Source: Paraburkholderia ultramafica (GTDB lineage Bacteria; Pseudomonadota; Gammaproteobacteria; Burkholderiales; Burkholderiaceae). Taken from it: a stretch of 64,000 nucleotides of DNA. The stretch lies in NCBI RefSeq assembly GCF_902859915.1, contig NZ_CADIKK010000017.1, positions 1-64,000 on the forward strand, written 5' to 3'. The notes beneath the pieces were generated by a model. The model was not told the origin of the DNA and did no database searches. It saw nothing but the letters and a program-made list of their open reading frames with translations. Below are positions 52,694 through 62,078 of the stretch, piece after piece (position 1 is the stretch's first letter; each line of letters opens with the position of its first letter). Made by a program: the position numbers and the translations under genes.

Positions 52694-52987
52694 TCAGCCG
52701 CCTTGGCCAGGAGGCACAGGCGCGCATTCCGCAAGGTACTTCGTGTGCAATCGGGCCTCAGCCGCTTGAAGGTCAGAGGGGTAGTGCCAGTCTCTTTTGG
52801 CGGGCTGATAACCAACGGATTCAAGTTCCGCCAGTTCCTGCACTAACTGGGCGTGCGTTACGTTCCCCACTACCGGCTTGAACGGATAATCGTTGCATTC
52901 TTCAACGGTCAGCTTTGTATCAGCCATCGCCGATACGCTTCCAAGCAGAAGAGCCACCGACAATCCGACCTTCGCACTACGTTTCAT
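52694..52987 (-). CDS. Small secreted DUF4148-type protein
   Basis: 97 residues. A signal peptide (cleavage near SAMA-DT) is followed by VTHAQLVQELAELESVGYQP and YPSDLQAAEARL, the DUF4148 signature. Function unknown; periplasmic or secreted. Confidence 0.75.
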   Translation of the reverse strand: MKRSAKVGLSVALLLGSVSAMADTKLTVEECNDYPFKPVVGNVTHAQLVQELAELESVGYQPAKRDWHYPSDLQAAEARLHTKYLAECAPVPPGQGG

Positions 52988-53122
52988 TTTCTACATCCAA
53001 GCAAGTTGAAATAAATTCGAACGACCGCGATAAATCAAAAATTCGACAATCCTCTCGAATAAACACTCATCGTGCCGCCGTGCCCCTTTCACCGTCTCGG
53101 CTACCTTCTTCATCGCCCCCGA

Positions 53123-53392
53123 TTAGTAAGCCGGTTGCGGGTTGTTTGCCGGTTGGCGCGCACCCGACTGCGTAGCGTCTGGCTGGACGCCGCCGTAAGT
53201 GTTGGCATCCGCATTGGCGTCCGCATTGGCGCGCTCGGCAGCCACGGTTTGAGCGCTTTGGCCTCGTTGCGACGCGGGTGCGCCAACGTCCGGACGATAA
53301 AACGGTGCCGGGCCGTAGCCGCTGGCGAAAGCGGGTGCGGCGAGCATGGCGGAAGCAGCAACGAGCAGGGCAGCAAGAGGCTTGGTCGTCAT
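53123..53392 (-). CDS. Small secreted protein
   Basis: 89 residues from ATG 53392. A signal peptide (MTTKPLAALLVAASAMLAAP, cleavage after AFA) is followed by a low-complexity Gln/Asn/Ala/Pro-rich mature part. It resembles other small exported Burkholderiaceae proteins with no known activity. A weak Shine-Dalgarno is present. Confidence 0.55.
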   Translation of the reverse strand: MTTKPLAALLVAASAMLAAPAFASGYGPAPFYRPDVGAPASQRGQSAQTVAAERANADANADANTYGGVQPDATQSGARQPANNPQPAY

Positions 53393-54180
53393 GAGGACTC
53401 CAGGATATGTTTCAGACTTCGGGTCAGGAAGATGTCGCGACAGCGTCTGGAAGTTGTGTCTGCGACGTTGCCGTATAAGTGTAAACACTTACTATCAACT
53501 ATTTATATCGATAATTTGCAATTATTTCGCCTGAGAAACGAAATAATGCGAGCCGCGGTGCGCCGGAAGTAGTTGCACCTGTGCGCTAAGGCTCGGCACG
53601 CTTGGCTTCGGCGGTCCCGTAGCCGGCCCGCTTGAGGAACTGAAGAAGATAGGGACGATTGCAATACCGCTTGCCAATGAGATGCTCGAATTGGCTCACT
53701 CTGGCGTCAACCAGATGCAAATCGGCGACCAGGTCTATCGGTTTGTTCTCACTTTCACCGAAGTCGGGGATGCTGCAGCGGTCGTTTTTTCGACGGCCTG
53801 GGCGTCAGAGTCTTGTTGCCACTTGCGCACCGTTCCGATAAGTAAGGTACATATGCGCTCCTTACTCCGGAGCCTTGTACAGTCGTCGCGTATTAAGGCT
53901 GGCATGGTCCACGACAACGACCAGACCGTGAACAATGTTCACACTGGAACTGGTTATCAAGCTGTTCTGCGAAAAAGCGCCCAGACCTGGACGGTCTGAG
54001 CGAAGCCATCGGGAGCCGACGGCGGAGGTATTCAAAATGAGACTGGCCCGCTTCCTGGATTAACCTCAGGAGCGAGCCAGCTCTCTTGATGGGTGACGCG
54101 TAGTGATGCTGCGCGCTCAGACCGTGGTTCGTGGGCGGGAGACTCTTGACCTCCTTCGCACGCGGCCGAAATCAATTCAC
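53393..54180. other. Intergenic stretch with a possible gene remnant
   Basis: On the plus strand a frame is open from about 53547 to 53999 (LGTLGFGGPVAGPLEELKKI, then IAIPLANEMLELAHSGVNQM and VYRFVLTFTEVGDAAAVVF). It reads like real protein sequence but has no convincing start and I do not recognise it. Treat as a possible truncated gene. Confidence 0.35.
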
Positions 54181-54498
54181 TTAGGGATGGTTGTACATCG
54201 CGGTCCAGTCGGCGGCGGATACACCGCGACTACCCGATTGCGATGAACCACTCACCGCACCGCCGTATCCGCTTGATGCGCCGTTCTGCGTCGCGACCTT
54301 CGCTTCTGCGGCTTGCACCTGCGCGGGGTACGTCGTGTTGTCGCCGTCGCCCACGCGATAGCCAGCCTTCTCGAGCTGGACCAGTTCAGCGCGCACCTGC
54401 GCACGGGTCAGTTTCGGGGCATCGGACTGCTGGGCGAACGAGACGACTGGCGCAACAAGCGCAGCGGCAACAACGACGGCTTGAATGAGGGACTTCAT
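54181..54498 (-). CDS. Small secreted DUF4148-type protein
   Basis: 105 residues from ATG 54498. A signal peptide (MKSLIQAVVVAAALVAPVVS, cleavage near FA-QQ) precedes LTRAQVRAELVQLEKAGYRV and TTYPAQVQAAEAKV, the DUF4148 pattern. The C-terminus is Ser/Gly-rich. Function unknown. Confidence 0.75.
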   Translation of the reverse strand: MKSLIQAVVVAAALVAPVVSFAQQSDAPKLTRAQVRAELVQLEKAGYRVGDGDNTTYPAQVQAAEAKVATQNGASSGYGGAVSGSSQSGSRGVSAADWTAMYNHP

Positions 54499-54806
54499 GG
54501 TTACTACCTCCAGACTTTTTCTTCCTGCTACGAACAGCCCTGTTCGTAATCCAGTGACCACAGTCTATGTGAGCAAACCCTTAAGATTAAGAGCATTGCC
54601 TGGAGAGTATTATTGTTAAATTAGGTGTAAACCCTAGGGCATACCCAGGCGAAAATTGGGTGAGATTACCCGTGGCTATCAATCCGCGCCCGCGCTCCGC
54701 CAGCGAGTTGGGCATCTTCTCCTGAGAGCCGACTGCGTCGGACTATCTGCAATTTGCGTTGAAAACTCTAGGGCGCACTCTCAAGTTTTTGCTGGTCATG
54801 CCGTGA

Positions 54807-54932
54807 ATGGAGATGACAGGTGGTAGTCGCACAGAGGATTCCGGCGTGGCCGCTTTGACGTCGGCACCGGAAAAGATTCTGCTGCGGGCCACGGACGAAG
54901 AAGGGCGGCACATCGATTTTTACCTGGATTGA
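54807..54932 (+). pseudogene. Possible fragment of an IS6-family transposase
   Basis: A 41-codon frame ends PEKILLRATDEEGRHIDFYLD and stop. The last 16 residues strongly recall the IS6-family block YRAVDxxGNTIDFYL. Only this scrap is present. Confidence is low because the match is short. The surrounding 530 bases (54499-55031) hold nothing else supported. Confidence 0.35.
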
Positions 54933-55031
54933 TGCGCGCGTTGGTTTGGCCGAAGCTGTGAATTAACGTGGTTGGGACCCCGCCATCCACGAACATGGAT
55001 TCGGCGTCATTTTAAGTATCGTAGGTCTCCC

Positions 55032-56579
55032 ATGCGTAATCTCACGGTGAAGAGCCGTCTTGTCCTTCTTACGGCGGCAGTTGCTGTCGTTCTTCTCGGT
55101 GTAGGCGCAGCTGGTCTGATTGGTGTGACGCGCGCAACGGATGCATTGCAGCGTATGTTTGAAGGACGCGCCAAGGCCCTGCAGGTCATCTCCTCGATTG
55201 ACGAACTGGTGGCGGAGACCCGCTTCTCGGTAAGTGATGCCATCCTTGACCCTTCCGCGCAAAAGACGAAGAGCGTGACCGACGCCGCCGACGCTCACAT
55301 CCGACAGGTCGACGACTTGATGCGGCAATACGCTGAGAACGGCGCGGTCGGTGAAGTAAAGCAGCTGGCCTCGCAGTTCTCCTCGAACTGGACCGGATTG
55401 CGCGACAAAGGGCTGCGTCCAGCCATGAAGCTGCTCGTGGACAACAATTTGTCGGAGGCGCAATGGGTCGAGACACAGACCATCGAACCGATGACGAAAG
55501 CCGTCAGGTCTCAGGGTTCAGAGTTGCGCAAGATGGAACTGCAGCTCGCACAACAGGAGTACGACCACGCACGGTATGCCGGGCATGTCGTCCAGGCGGT
55601 GGTCGGTGCGTTCATAGTCGGTGGACTTGCAATTGTCGCGTTATTTTGCGCGGGCATGGCGCGCAGTCTCTTTCGCGAACTGGGAGGGGAGCCACACGTT
55701 GCTGCCAACGCGGCAAGACGCGTTGCCAGCGGCGACCTTTCAGTGAGTGTCCCCGTTAAGCCTGGCGACACGCTTAGCGTTCTGTTCGCGATGTCAACGA
55801 TGCGTGAACGTCTTGCATTGATGATTGGAGACATCCGGTCGTCGACCGAGACCATCGCCGATGCGACAGCCAACATTGCTGCAGGCAACGCCAGGCTTGC
55901 GGGGCGGACTGAGGAACATGCGGCGGGAATTCAGCAGACGTCCGCGAGCATGGAGCAACTCGCGTCGACCGTCAAAGCAAACGTTGAGCATGCCGAGCAG
56001 GCGCATATTCTTGCTCGCGTCGCATCCGAAAAGGCTGAGGACGGTGACCGCGCTGCGAAAGATGCCATCGAACGAATGAACGAGCTGGCACAACGTTCCG
56101 CACGCGTGCGCGAAATAACGTCGGTTATTGAAGGCATATCGTTCCAGACAAACCTTCTTGCGCTGAACGCTGCAGTCGAAGCCGCGCGAGCTGGCGCAAA
56201 CGGTCGAGGTTTCGCTGTTGTCGCGCAGGAGGTTCGTGCACTGGCGGAGCGCAGTTCACGCGCTGCGAAGGAAATCGACGTGCTAATCAAAGGCATGACC
56301 GCCGAAGTCGACCTGAGCAGCGTCGCGGTCAAAAGAGCGGGTGCGACCATCACGGACTTGATTGGTGCAGTCACAGGCGTCTCTCATCTGGTCGAATCGA
56401 TTGCCAACGCTTCTGCCGAGCAAGGTGCCGGCATCGACCAGGTCAATACTGCAGTCGTGACGATGGACCGTATGACACAAAACAATGCCTCGTTCGCGCA
56501 GGAGGGAGTGCAAGCGGCCAGCGCGCTCGAAACTCAAGCGCAGCAGCTACGCCTCGCGGTTCGTGCCTTCCAGCTCTGA
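55032..56579 (+). CDS. Methyl-accepting chemotaxis protein
   Basis: 515 residues from ATG 55032. A membrane segment (about 8-30), a helical periplasmic ligand-binding domain of the four-helix bundle type, a second membrane segment (about 185-210), a HAMP region and a long signalling domain with the conserved hairpin ITSVIEGISFQTNLLALNAA and AQEVRALAERSSRAAKEI. Sends signals to CheA. The ligand is unknown. It ends LRLAVRAFQL, without a clear CheR-docking pentapeptide. Confidence 0.93.
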   Translation: MRNLTVKSRLVLLTAAVAVVLLGVGAAGLIGVTRATDALQRMFEGRAKALQVISSIDELVAETRFSVSDAILDPSAQKTKSVTDAADAHIRQVDDLMRQYAENGAVGEVKQLASQFSSNWTGLRDKGLRPAMKLLVDNNLSEAQWVETQTIEPMTKAVRSQGSELRKMELQLAQQEYDHARYAGHVVQAVVGAFIVGGLAIVALFCAGMARSLFRELGGEPHVAANAARRVASGDLSVSVPVKPGDTLSVLFAMSTMRERLALMIGDIRSSTETIADATANIAAGNARLAGRTEEHAAGIQQTSASMEQLASTVKANVEHAEQAHILARVASEKAEDGDRAAKDAIERMNELAQRSARVREITSVIEGISFQTNLLALNAAVEAARAGANGRGFAVVAQEVRALAERSSRAAKEIDVLIKGMTAEVDLSSVAVKRAGATITDLIGAVTGVSHLVESIANASAEQGAGIDQVNTAVVTMDRMTQNNASFAQEGVQAASALETQAQQLRLAVRAFQL

Positions 56580-56669
56580 GACGGCGCGCATGTTAGCGTA
56601 TGCGAGTACAACTGATTCGACAGCTCGCCCTGGCGATAGCAGAAGACACGGTCCCAAAGTCACGAAGAC

Positions 56670-56950
56670 GTTGTCCAAAATGAGTAGGGAGTCGTTCTCT
56701 TCGAAGCGCATCGACAGCGGATGGTCGTAGCTCTCACGCGCTTCGGCGTAGTAAGGGTCGCGGGAAATCTGACGCATCACCTTGACGTCCATCGGCACAG
56801 CGAAGATGCGCGCGTGGTCTTCGTCGCCTGCCCGGAACCGCGGCAGGTTGTGCATAATCATTTCGTCGGAGACCGGGCCCAGCATCGCAATCACGCGTGC
56901 GCCACTGACGTAGATGCCTTCGTCGGTTGCTACGCCGACGTCTTGCGCCG
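56670..56950 (-). pseudogene. Internal fragment of a 4-hydroxyphenylacetate 3-hydroxylase (HpaB-like)
   Basis: Translation gives DEGIYVSGARVIAMLGPVSD, then DHARIFAVPMDVKVMRQISR and YDHPLSMRFEENDSLLILDN, the central blocks of the HpaB/PvcC flavin-dependent monooxygenase family. The N-terminal third and the C-terminal half are missing and the frame soon degenerates (CLLLSPGRAVES). A decayed remnant in front of the chemoreceptor stop and behind the HU terminator. Confidence 0.7.
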
Positions 56951-56954
56951 CAAA

Positions 56955-56991
56955 TAAAAACGCCCCTCGGATTCTGCTCGCGAGGGGCGTT
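56955..56991 (-). terminator. Terminator after the HU-like gene
   Basis: AACGCCCCTCG and CGAGGGGCGTT are perfectly complementary (11 bp) around an 11-base loop, with A-rich sequence producing a T-run on the minus strand. Confidence 0.85.
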
Positions 56992-57012
56992 ATCACGTCA
57001 GGACGCTTTCGC

Positions 57013-57543
57013 TTACAGCGCGGCGTCCTTCAGCTTCTTCAGGGGGCGCACCTTGAGGCGTACCGAAGCGGGCTTCGCCGCGAACCATTTGTCTTCACCC
57101 GTGAACGGGTCCTTGCCGAAGCGCTTTTTCTTGGCGGGTACGTCTTGCGCGACAACCTTCAGCAGGCCGGGGAGCGTGAACTCTTTCGCGCCCTTCTTGT
57201 GAATCGATGCGAGCACCGTTTCTTCGAGCGCCGCCATCAACGCCTTGGCCGCCTTCGGTTCGACGCCTGAGCGCTCAGCCAGGTGAATGGTCAGCGATGC
57301 CTTCGTGAACGAGCCCTTGATAGGTTTCAGGGGAGCAGCCGCCGCAGCAGACTTCTTCGCAACTGGTGCAGGAGCTGTCTTGCTGGCGGGCGCTGCCGCT
57401 TTCTTCGCAGCCGGAGCGGTGGTTTTCTTGCTGGCGGGCGCTGCCGCTTTCTTCGCAGCCGGAGCGGCGGATTTCTTGCCGGCCGGCGCTGCCACTTTCT
57501 TCGTAGCCGGAGCAGCGGCTTTCTTTGTAGCTGTTGTTGCCAT
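57013..57543 (-). CDS. HU-family DNA-binding protein with a Lys/Ala/Pro-rich N-terminal extension
   Basis: 176 residues from ATG 57543. The first 70 residues are tandem repeats of the AAPAxKK type (histone H1-like); at DNA level they include a 48-bp unit repeated nearly exactly. The C-terminal 95 residues are an HU/IHF-like fold (FTKASLTIHLAERSGVEPKA, LPGLLKVVAQDVPAKKKRFG, RLKVRPLKKLKDAAL). It is a nucleoid protein that binds and bends DNA. Such fusions are known in Bordetella/Burkholderia. Copy number of the repeat could vary between strains. Confidence 0.9.
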   Translation of the reverse strand: MATTATKKAAAPATKKVAAPAGKKSAAPAAKKAAAPASKKTTAPAAKKAAAPASKTAPAPVAKKSAAAAAPLKPIKGSFTKASLTIHLAERSGVEPKAAKALMAALEETVLASIHKKGAKEFTLPGLLKVVAQDVPAKKKRFGKDPFTGEDKWFAAKPASVRLKVRPLKKLKDAAL

Positions 57544-58369
57544 AAATTCCTTGTGTCTAGTCAAAGGTTGCCCAAGACCTTTGCCTTTGCACCGTCACCG
57601 ACTAACGCAAAGGTACAAATCCTCGGGTCGGGCGCGAGCGTAACAAGACCGGCATGAAGACGCAACGTCTGAGGCCTTAAATCAAGGGATTTTTGGCGTA
57701 GAGGTTAAAAAAGCGGTGACTGTACCCTGCTTTAGGGACATTCGGCCAGTGAAACCCTGCGGACCGTGGCTTCGATTGTGACGTCAATGATGGCGCCGAA
57801 CCATCGAACCGGCCTGCTATCTGGCAGTCACCATTTTGCGAAAAACAGCACCTCCTCAATGGAATCGGCGCTATCGCGCGTACGCTGGACGTGGCAGATA
57901 GACCGTAAATTGCTAAACAACTTCAATTGGCCTTGGCGTAATAGTTGGTTACCCTCGGTACTGAACGCATTTGCAAAGCGGTCCGTGCGGACCGCGCCTG
58001 TGGCTCTGTAAAAAAGAGTCCCGGCTGTCGACGCAAAGTCGTGAATAGCTCTCGTGAGTTGCACCGAGTTTCGTGATGTCTCTCCTCAGATTGGGGGCGC
58101 AGGAAGCGGAACCGGCACGGCCCCGCACCGCGATAGTCCGCAAGACTATGACCCAATACTAACTTTTCAAGCTTTGACCGCGCGCTGAACCGACGGTTAC
58201 AGATCTGTAATCTGCGCCTGATTGCGAATCTGTAAATCTACGGTCACTCCGTCGATGCGACGCGCGGCCGCCCGCATCGCTGCGCAAAAGTCAATGGTTG
58301 ACCTTATTCAGAGGCGAAGAGCGAACTAGACCTGGCGGTAAGCGTGTAGACAAAGACGGTAATGCCGAC
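57544..58369. other. Intergenic region without a supported gene
   Basis: More than 800 bases upstream of the HU gene. The first 100 bases should hold its minus-strand promoter. Several frames are open but none has a domain or a good ribosome binding site. A 13-bp stem terminator lies at its right end. Confidence 0.4.
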
Positions 58370-58402
58370 AAACGGTTTGCCCTTGCGGGGCAAACCGTTT
58401 TC
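58370..58402. terminator. Strong bidirectional terminator-like hairpin
   Basis: AAACGGTTTGCCC and GGGCAAACCGTTT are complementary (13 bp) around a 5-base loop with T-rich flanks. What it terminates is unclear because the region to its left holds no supported gene. Confidence 0.75.
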
Positions 58403-58559
58403 TACTGGAGCCTGCGGAAAACATGAATGATTTGACGAGCACGTCGGTTAGATGGCTAAAAAGTAATTTCTGCGTCACCGCTCGTCCAGATTTCATTCTC
58501 CAGAATGGACACCGTTCGGAATCAAATCTTATCGATTCCGCACTGCTCTGGAGGAGCAT

Positions 58560-58847
58560 ATGCAGCCCCAAGCTATTGCCGCCGCGCTTATTGCTGCAAC
58601 GCGCGCCACGTCCGCATTTGCCGATGGCAATCACGACCGCCCGGAATCCCTCGTTCCGACCACGTTACCATTCGCGACCGGCGCCAGCCCACCGACTTCC
58701 AATGCGACGGCTCCAACCGCCCAGCCACCGCAGCACGGAAACACCAGAGCGCTTTCGATGGTCTCTGCTGTCGCAACCACTCGCGTTGCTCCCCGCTCCC
58801 GCTACGTGTCTTGCCTCCCGCATCATTCAAGAGAAAATCGTGTTTAA
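58560..58847 (+). CDS. Small exported hypothetical protein
   Basis: 95 residues with an excellent ribosome binding site (GGAGGAGC just before the ATG). The N-terminus is a signal-like segment (MQPQAIAAALIAATRATSAF, then ADG). The mature part is Thr/Pro-rich without a known domain. Its end overlaps the GTG of the next gene by eight bases, hinting at coupling. The low-complexity translation leaves some doubt. Confidence 0.45.
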   Translation: MQPQAIAAALIAATRATSAFADGNHDRPESLVPTTLPFATGASPPTSNATAPTAQPPQHGNTRALSMVSAVATTRVAPRSRYVSCLPHHSRENRV

Positions 58848-59139
58848 GTTAATTGCGTTGCTCGGCGCGGCAGCGTGCCTGGGTGGTTGCGCGGTCGCAC
58901 CAGGATATGGAGAGGCCCAGCCATACGATTCAGCGTACGGCTATCCCTTCTACGGGTCGGGGTACGATACCTGCAGTATCTGGGGCGGCTGCGGTGGCTG
59001 GGGCGGCTATCGCTGGCACGGCGACCATTGGCACGGCGACCATTGGCACGGTGGATGGCACGGCGGACATGAGGCCGGACATGGAGGTGGACATGAGGGT
59101 GGACACGGCGGTGGAGGTGGACATGGTGGCGGCCGCTGA
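58840..59139 (+). CDS. Small Gly/His-rich lipoprotein
   Basis: 99 residues starting at GTG 58840. A lipobox LGGC (Cys about 17) is followed by GYGEAQPYDSAYGYPFYGSG and a C-terminal half of tandem HGDHWHG and GHGGG-type repeats, rich in His. This composition suggests metal (zinc, nickel or copper) binding, but it is inference. Overlap with the upstream ORF suggests one transcript. Confidence 0.6.
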   Translation: MFKLIALLGAAACLGGCAVAPGYGEAQPYDSAYGYPFYGSGYDTCSIWGGCGGWGGYRWHGDHWHGDHWHGGWHGGHEAGHGGGHEGGHGGGGGHGGGR

Positions 59140-59290
59140 CATGCTCCCCTGGTCGCCGATGAGGGACCGGCCTTTCTACGAACACCGATTGGCTGCGTGA
59201 GAGTTCCCCCGCCCGACACGTACTGTTGCCGCTGCCATAGGCCCGTCGGATACGACAACCGAAACCTCCAACGGAAGGGGTGTCCAATTG

Positions 59291-59977
59291 ATGACTCGAC
59301 GACTCGAGCAAGCCCGGCGCTTGCTTGCTCTTGCGCAGACAGGGCTCCACTATTCGACTGGGCCGTTCGATACCGAACGCTACCGCGAGATAGCGAACAT
59401 CGCTCGCGCCCAACTCGGCGAAATTGCCGACATGAGCACCGAGGAAGTCGCGGAACTCTTCTCCAAGGAAGAGGGGTACGCGAATCCCAAGGTCGACGTT
59501 CGATGCGCAGTGTTTGACGAAATGGGCCGCATACTTCTTGTACGGGAAGCAGCAGAGGGACTGTGGTCGTTGCCCGGCGGATGGGCGGACGTGGGAGCGA
59601 CGCCTGCCGAAAACGCCGCGCGCGAGGTCCGCGAAGAAAGCGGCTATATTGTGCACATCACTCGGCTGCTCGCAGTGTGGGACATGCAACGGCACTCGCA
59701 TCCACCGTCGTTGTTTCGCATCTGGAAACTGGTGTTCGTCGGCGAGATTTTTGGCTCGGGCGAATTGGTGGGCGGCGAGACGGATGGCGCCGATTTCTTT
59801 GACCTTGACGTTTTGCCGACGCTATCGCAGGGGCGTGTTTTGCCGGAACAACTGCGTCGGCGAAGTTTGCACAAGCGACTTTGCCCATTTTGCCATTGTT
59901 CGAGCCTTCTAAGCCGCGCGGTAATTGCACTCTGTCTGCATATTTCTACAGTCGGTGATATGGTGGCGGCCCGCTGA
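59291..59977 (+). CDS. NUDIX hydrolase with N-terminal NUDIX_N-type extension
   Basis: 228 residues; GGAAGGGG precedes the ATG at 59291. A helical N-terminal extension (MTRRLEQARRLLALAQTGLH) is of the type seen in ADP-ribose/NADH pyrophosphatase-like NUDIX proteins. The NUDIX box reads GWADVGATPAENAAREVREESGY in two adjoining halves: the catalytic REVREE is intact, but the first Glu of the Gx5E part is replaced by Ala (residue 103). The last 40 residues (beyond VLPEQLRRR) look unlike family members and may reflect a frame change. Confidence 0.8.
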   Translation: MTRRLEQARRLLALAQTGLHYSTGPFDTERYREIANIARAQLGEIADMSTEEVAELFSKEEGYANPKVDVRCAVFDEMGRILLVREAAEGLWSLPGGWADVGATPAENAAREVREESGYIVHITRLLAVWDMQRHSHPPSLFRIWKLVFVGEIFGSGELVGGETDGADFFDLDVLPTLSQGRVLPEQLRRRSLHKRLCPFCHCSSLLSRAVIALCLHISTVGDMVAAR

Positions 59978-60150
59978 ACCGCGCTGAAAGCAACTTTAAG
60001 TGCTGAGCCTTCCCATAGCGCAACGTTCCACGTGTATCCACCACGTGGCAGTTTGGTTCGAGCGGGAAAGCCATGCGACAAAAGTTCGCAACGGAGAATT
60101 TAAATCGCGCGCTAGCGCAAGTCACTCATTCATCGACTTGAAGTTGAAAT

Positions 60151-61416
60151 ATGCAAATTCAGAACAGACCCTCGGACGACATCTCAACAACAGATAGCGG
60201 GGACCCGTCGCCGTTGAAAGCATGGTTGGCAGTAGGTGCGGTAACCATCGGTGCCTTCGCATTTGTGACCACGGAGTTTCTGCCGGTCGGTCTGTTACCA
60301 CAGGTTGCACACACGTTCGGCGTTTTGCCGGGTACGGCAGGACTCATGGTGACAATACCCGGCATCATGGCAGCCATTTCTGCACCCGGCATGATGTTGG
60401 GAGCAGGGCGGGTCGACCGTCGTCTAATTCTGATAATGCTGTCAGTAATGCTCCTCGCGTCGAACCTGCTTTCAGCATTTGCTCCCACGTTTTCGCTCAT
60501 GCTGGTTGGTCGCGCACTCCTTGGCGCTGGACTCGGCGCTTTCTGGACGCTGGCCCTCGCAGCTGCAGGGCGACTGGTCAAAGCGTATGAGGCTCCGCGG
60601 GCTACAGCTGCCATCCTCGCGGGTGTAACCTGCGCGACGGTCATCGGCGTGCCGCTAGGAACATTCATCGCGGGGCTGGCGTCGTGGCGTGCATCGTTCA
60701 TCGCGACCGCAGTGCTCGTAGCTGTCGCGCTGATTTTGCAGATTGTGTTGCTGCCTTCGCTTCCGTCAAAGGCAGCGCTGCGCTTCGCCGACCTTGTCGA
60801 GGTCGTGCGGCGTCCTTTCCCGAGAAAGAGCCTGCTGATGGTTGTGCTCGTATTCGGTGCCCACTTTTCGTCTTACACGTACATTGCCCCGTTTTTGCAG
60901 GATGCGGCTTTCAGCGCGTCAACCATCACCTTGGTTCTGCTGGGTTTTGGCATCGTCGGCTTCGTCTCCAACTTCGCGGTGTCAGCAATTGTTGCGAGCA
61001 GACTCAAGAGTTCGCTTGCGACCATGACGGTTCTCCTGCTGTGCGCTTTGCTGATTTTGCCATTCCTGAAGAGCGTCCCGCTTGCCGCGATTGCCATGGT
61101 GTTGGCATGGGGTATCGCGTTCGGCGCTATTCCGCTCTGTCTGAGCGTCTGGATGCAAGACGCGACACCTGACCTGCCCGAGGCGGGCTCGGCTTTGTTC
61201 GTCGGCATTATCCAGGTGGCCATCGCTGTTGGGTCGTCCGTCGGCGGCACGATTGTCGACCGCGTGGGTATTCCTGCCGACTTCTGGCTCGGCAGTGCGC
61301 TCGCGCTGCTTGGCCTCATAACACTGGCAAGCTTTAGTTCTCGCGACAAGAGTCACGAGCCCTCCGTACATGAGCCTGTCACCAGCGAACCTCAAAAGGA
61401 ATGCGTCGAGGCCTGA
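60151..61416 (+). CDS. MFS transporter (DHA1/AraJ-like)
   Basis: 421 residues with about 12 helices. FVTTEFLPVGLLPQVAHTFG at about 38-57 is the typical AraJ/YdhP start, and the first-loop motif (GAGRVDRRLILIM) is a weak version of the MFS signature. Likely a sugar or drug efflux carrier. The C-terminus is hydrophilic. Confidence 0.85.
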   Translation: MQIQNRPSDDISTTDSGDPSPLKAWLAVGAVTIGAFAFVTTEFLPVGLLPQVAHTFGVLPGTAGLMVTIPGIMAAISAPGMMLGAGRVDRRLILIMLSVMLLASNLLSAFAPTFSLMLVGRALLGAGLGAFWTLALAAAGRLVKAYEAPRATAAILAGVTCATVIGVPLGTFIAGLASWRASFIATAVLVAVALILQIVLLPSLPSKAALRFADLVEVVRRPFPRKSLLMVVLVFGAHFSSYTYIAPFLQDAAFSASTITLVLLGFGIVGFVSNFAVSAIVASRLKSSLATMTVLLLCALLILPFLKSVPLAAIAMVLAWGIAFGAIPLCLSVWMQDATPDLPEAGSALFVGIIQVAIAVGSSVGGTIVDRVGIPADFWLGSALALLGLITLASFSSRDKSHEPSVHEPVTSEPQKECVEA

Positions 61417-61591
61417 GGCAACGGCGATGAGATGGAGCTTAACGAAGCCAGCACCATGGTGTAAAGGATGATGGCGCTCTCTGCAGAAGCGCTTTGAGCA
61501 TAGGGTCAAAGGACGGGAGAGTGAGGCATGTGCTCTCGGCTCAGATTGAGGCGGACTCCCCGCCGAATATCCTCTACTACCACGATAGGCA

Positions 61592-61990
61592 ATGGCGGTT
61601 CTTACGATATTGAAGTACCCAGATGAGCGCCTGGAGACAAAGGCCGCACCGGTCTTGAGGGTCGATGACAGGATTCAACACTTGGCCCACGACATGGCGC
61701 AGACGATGTACTCTGCCCTGCCGGCGGCATTGGGCTGGCGGCACCGCAAGTAGGCGTTGCTCCAAGAGTGGTGGTGGCGGATGTTACTGACAATCAAAGT
61801 GGATTGATTGCGCTGGTAAACCCAAAAATTACGCGAACCAGCGGGCGAGGGACTTTTACAGAAGGCCGCGGTCGTATTTTCTTCAACATAGAGGTCAACG
61901 TGCCAAGCATCACTAATGCCCCGATTGCGACGACAGGCATGCGACGCTGCAGTAGAAGCGTCAATCGACGGCCGACTCGCCTTCGCAATG
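61592..61990 (+). pseudogene. Decayed peptide deformylase
   Basis: Opens MAVLTILKYPDERLETKAAP, then DDRIQHLAHDMAQTMYSA, after which the frame shifts. The second frame reads GGIGLAAPQVGVAPRVVVAD, the first PDF motif. The EGCLS motif is replaced by EGRGRIFF, and the HEXXH region is not found. A second, decayed def gene. Confidence 0.75.
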
Positions 61991-62078
61991 GCTACGCGCG
62001 TGCCGAGTCATCCAGCGCCTGTGTTAAGGTCACCTCTTCCGCGTATTCCAGTTCATCGCTCACCGCTCCTGCTGACAG

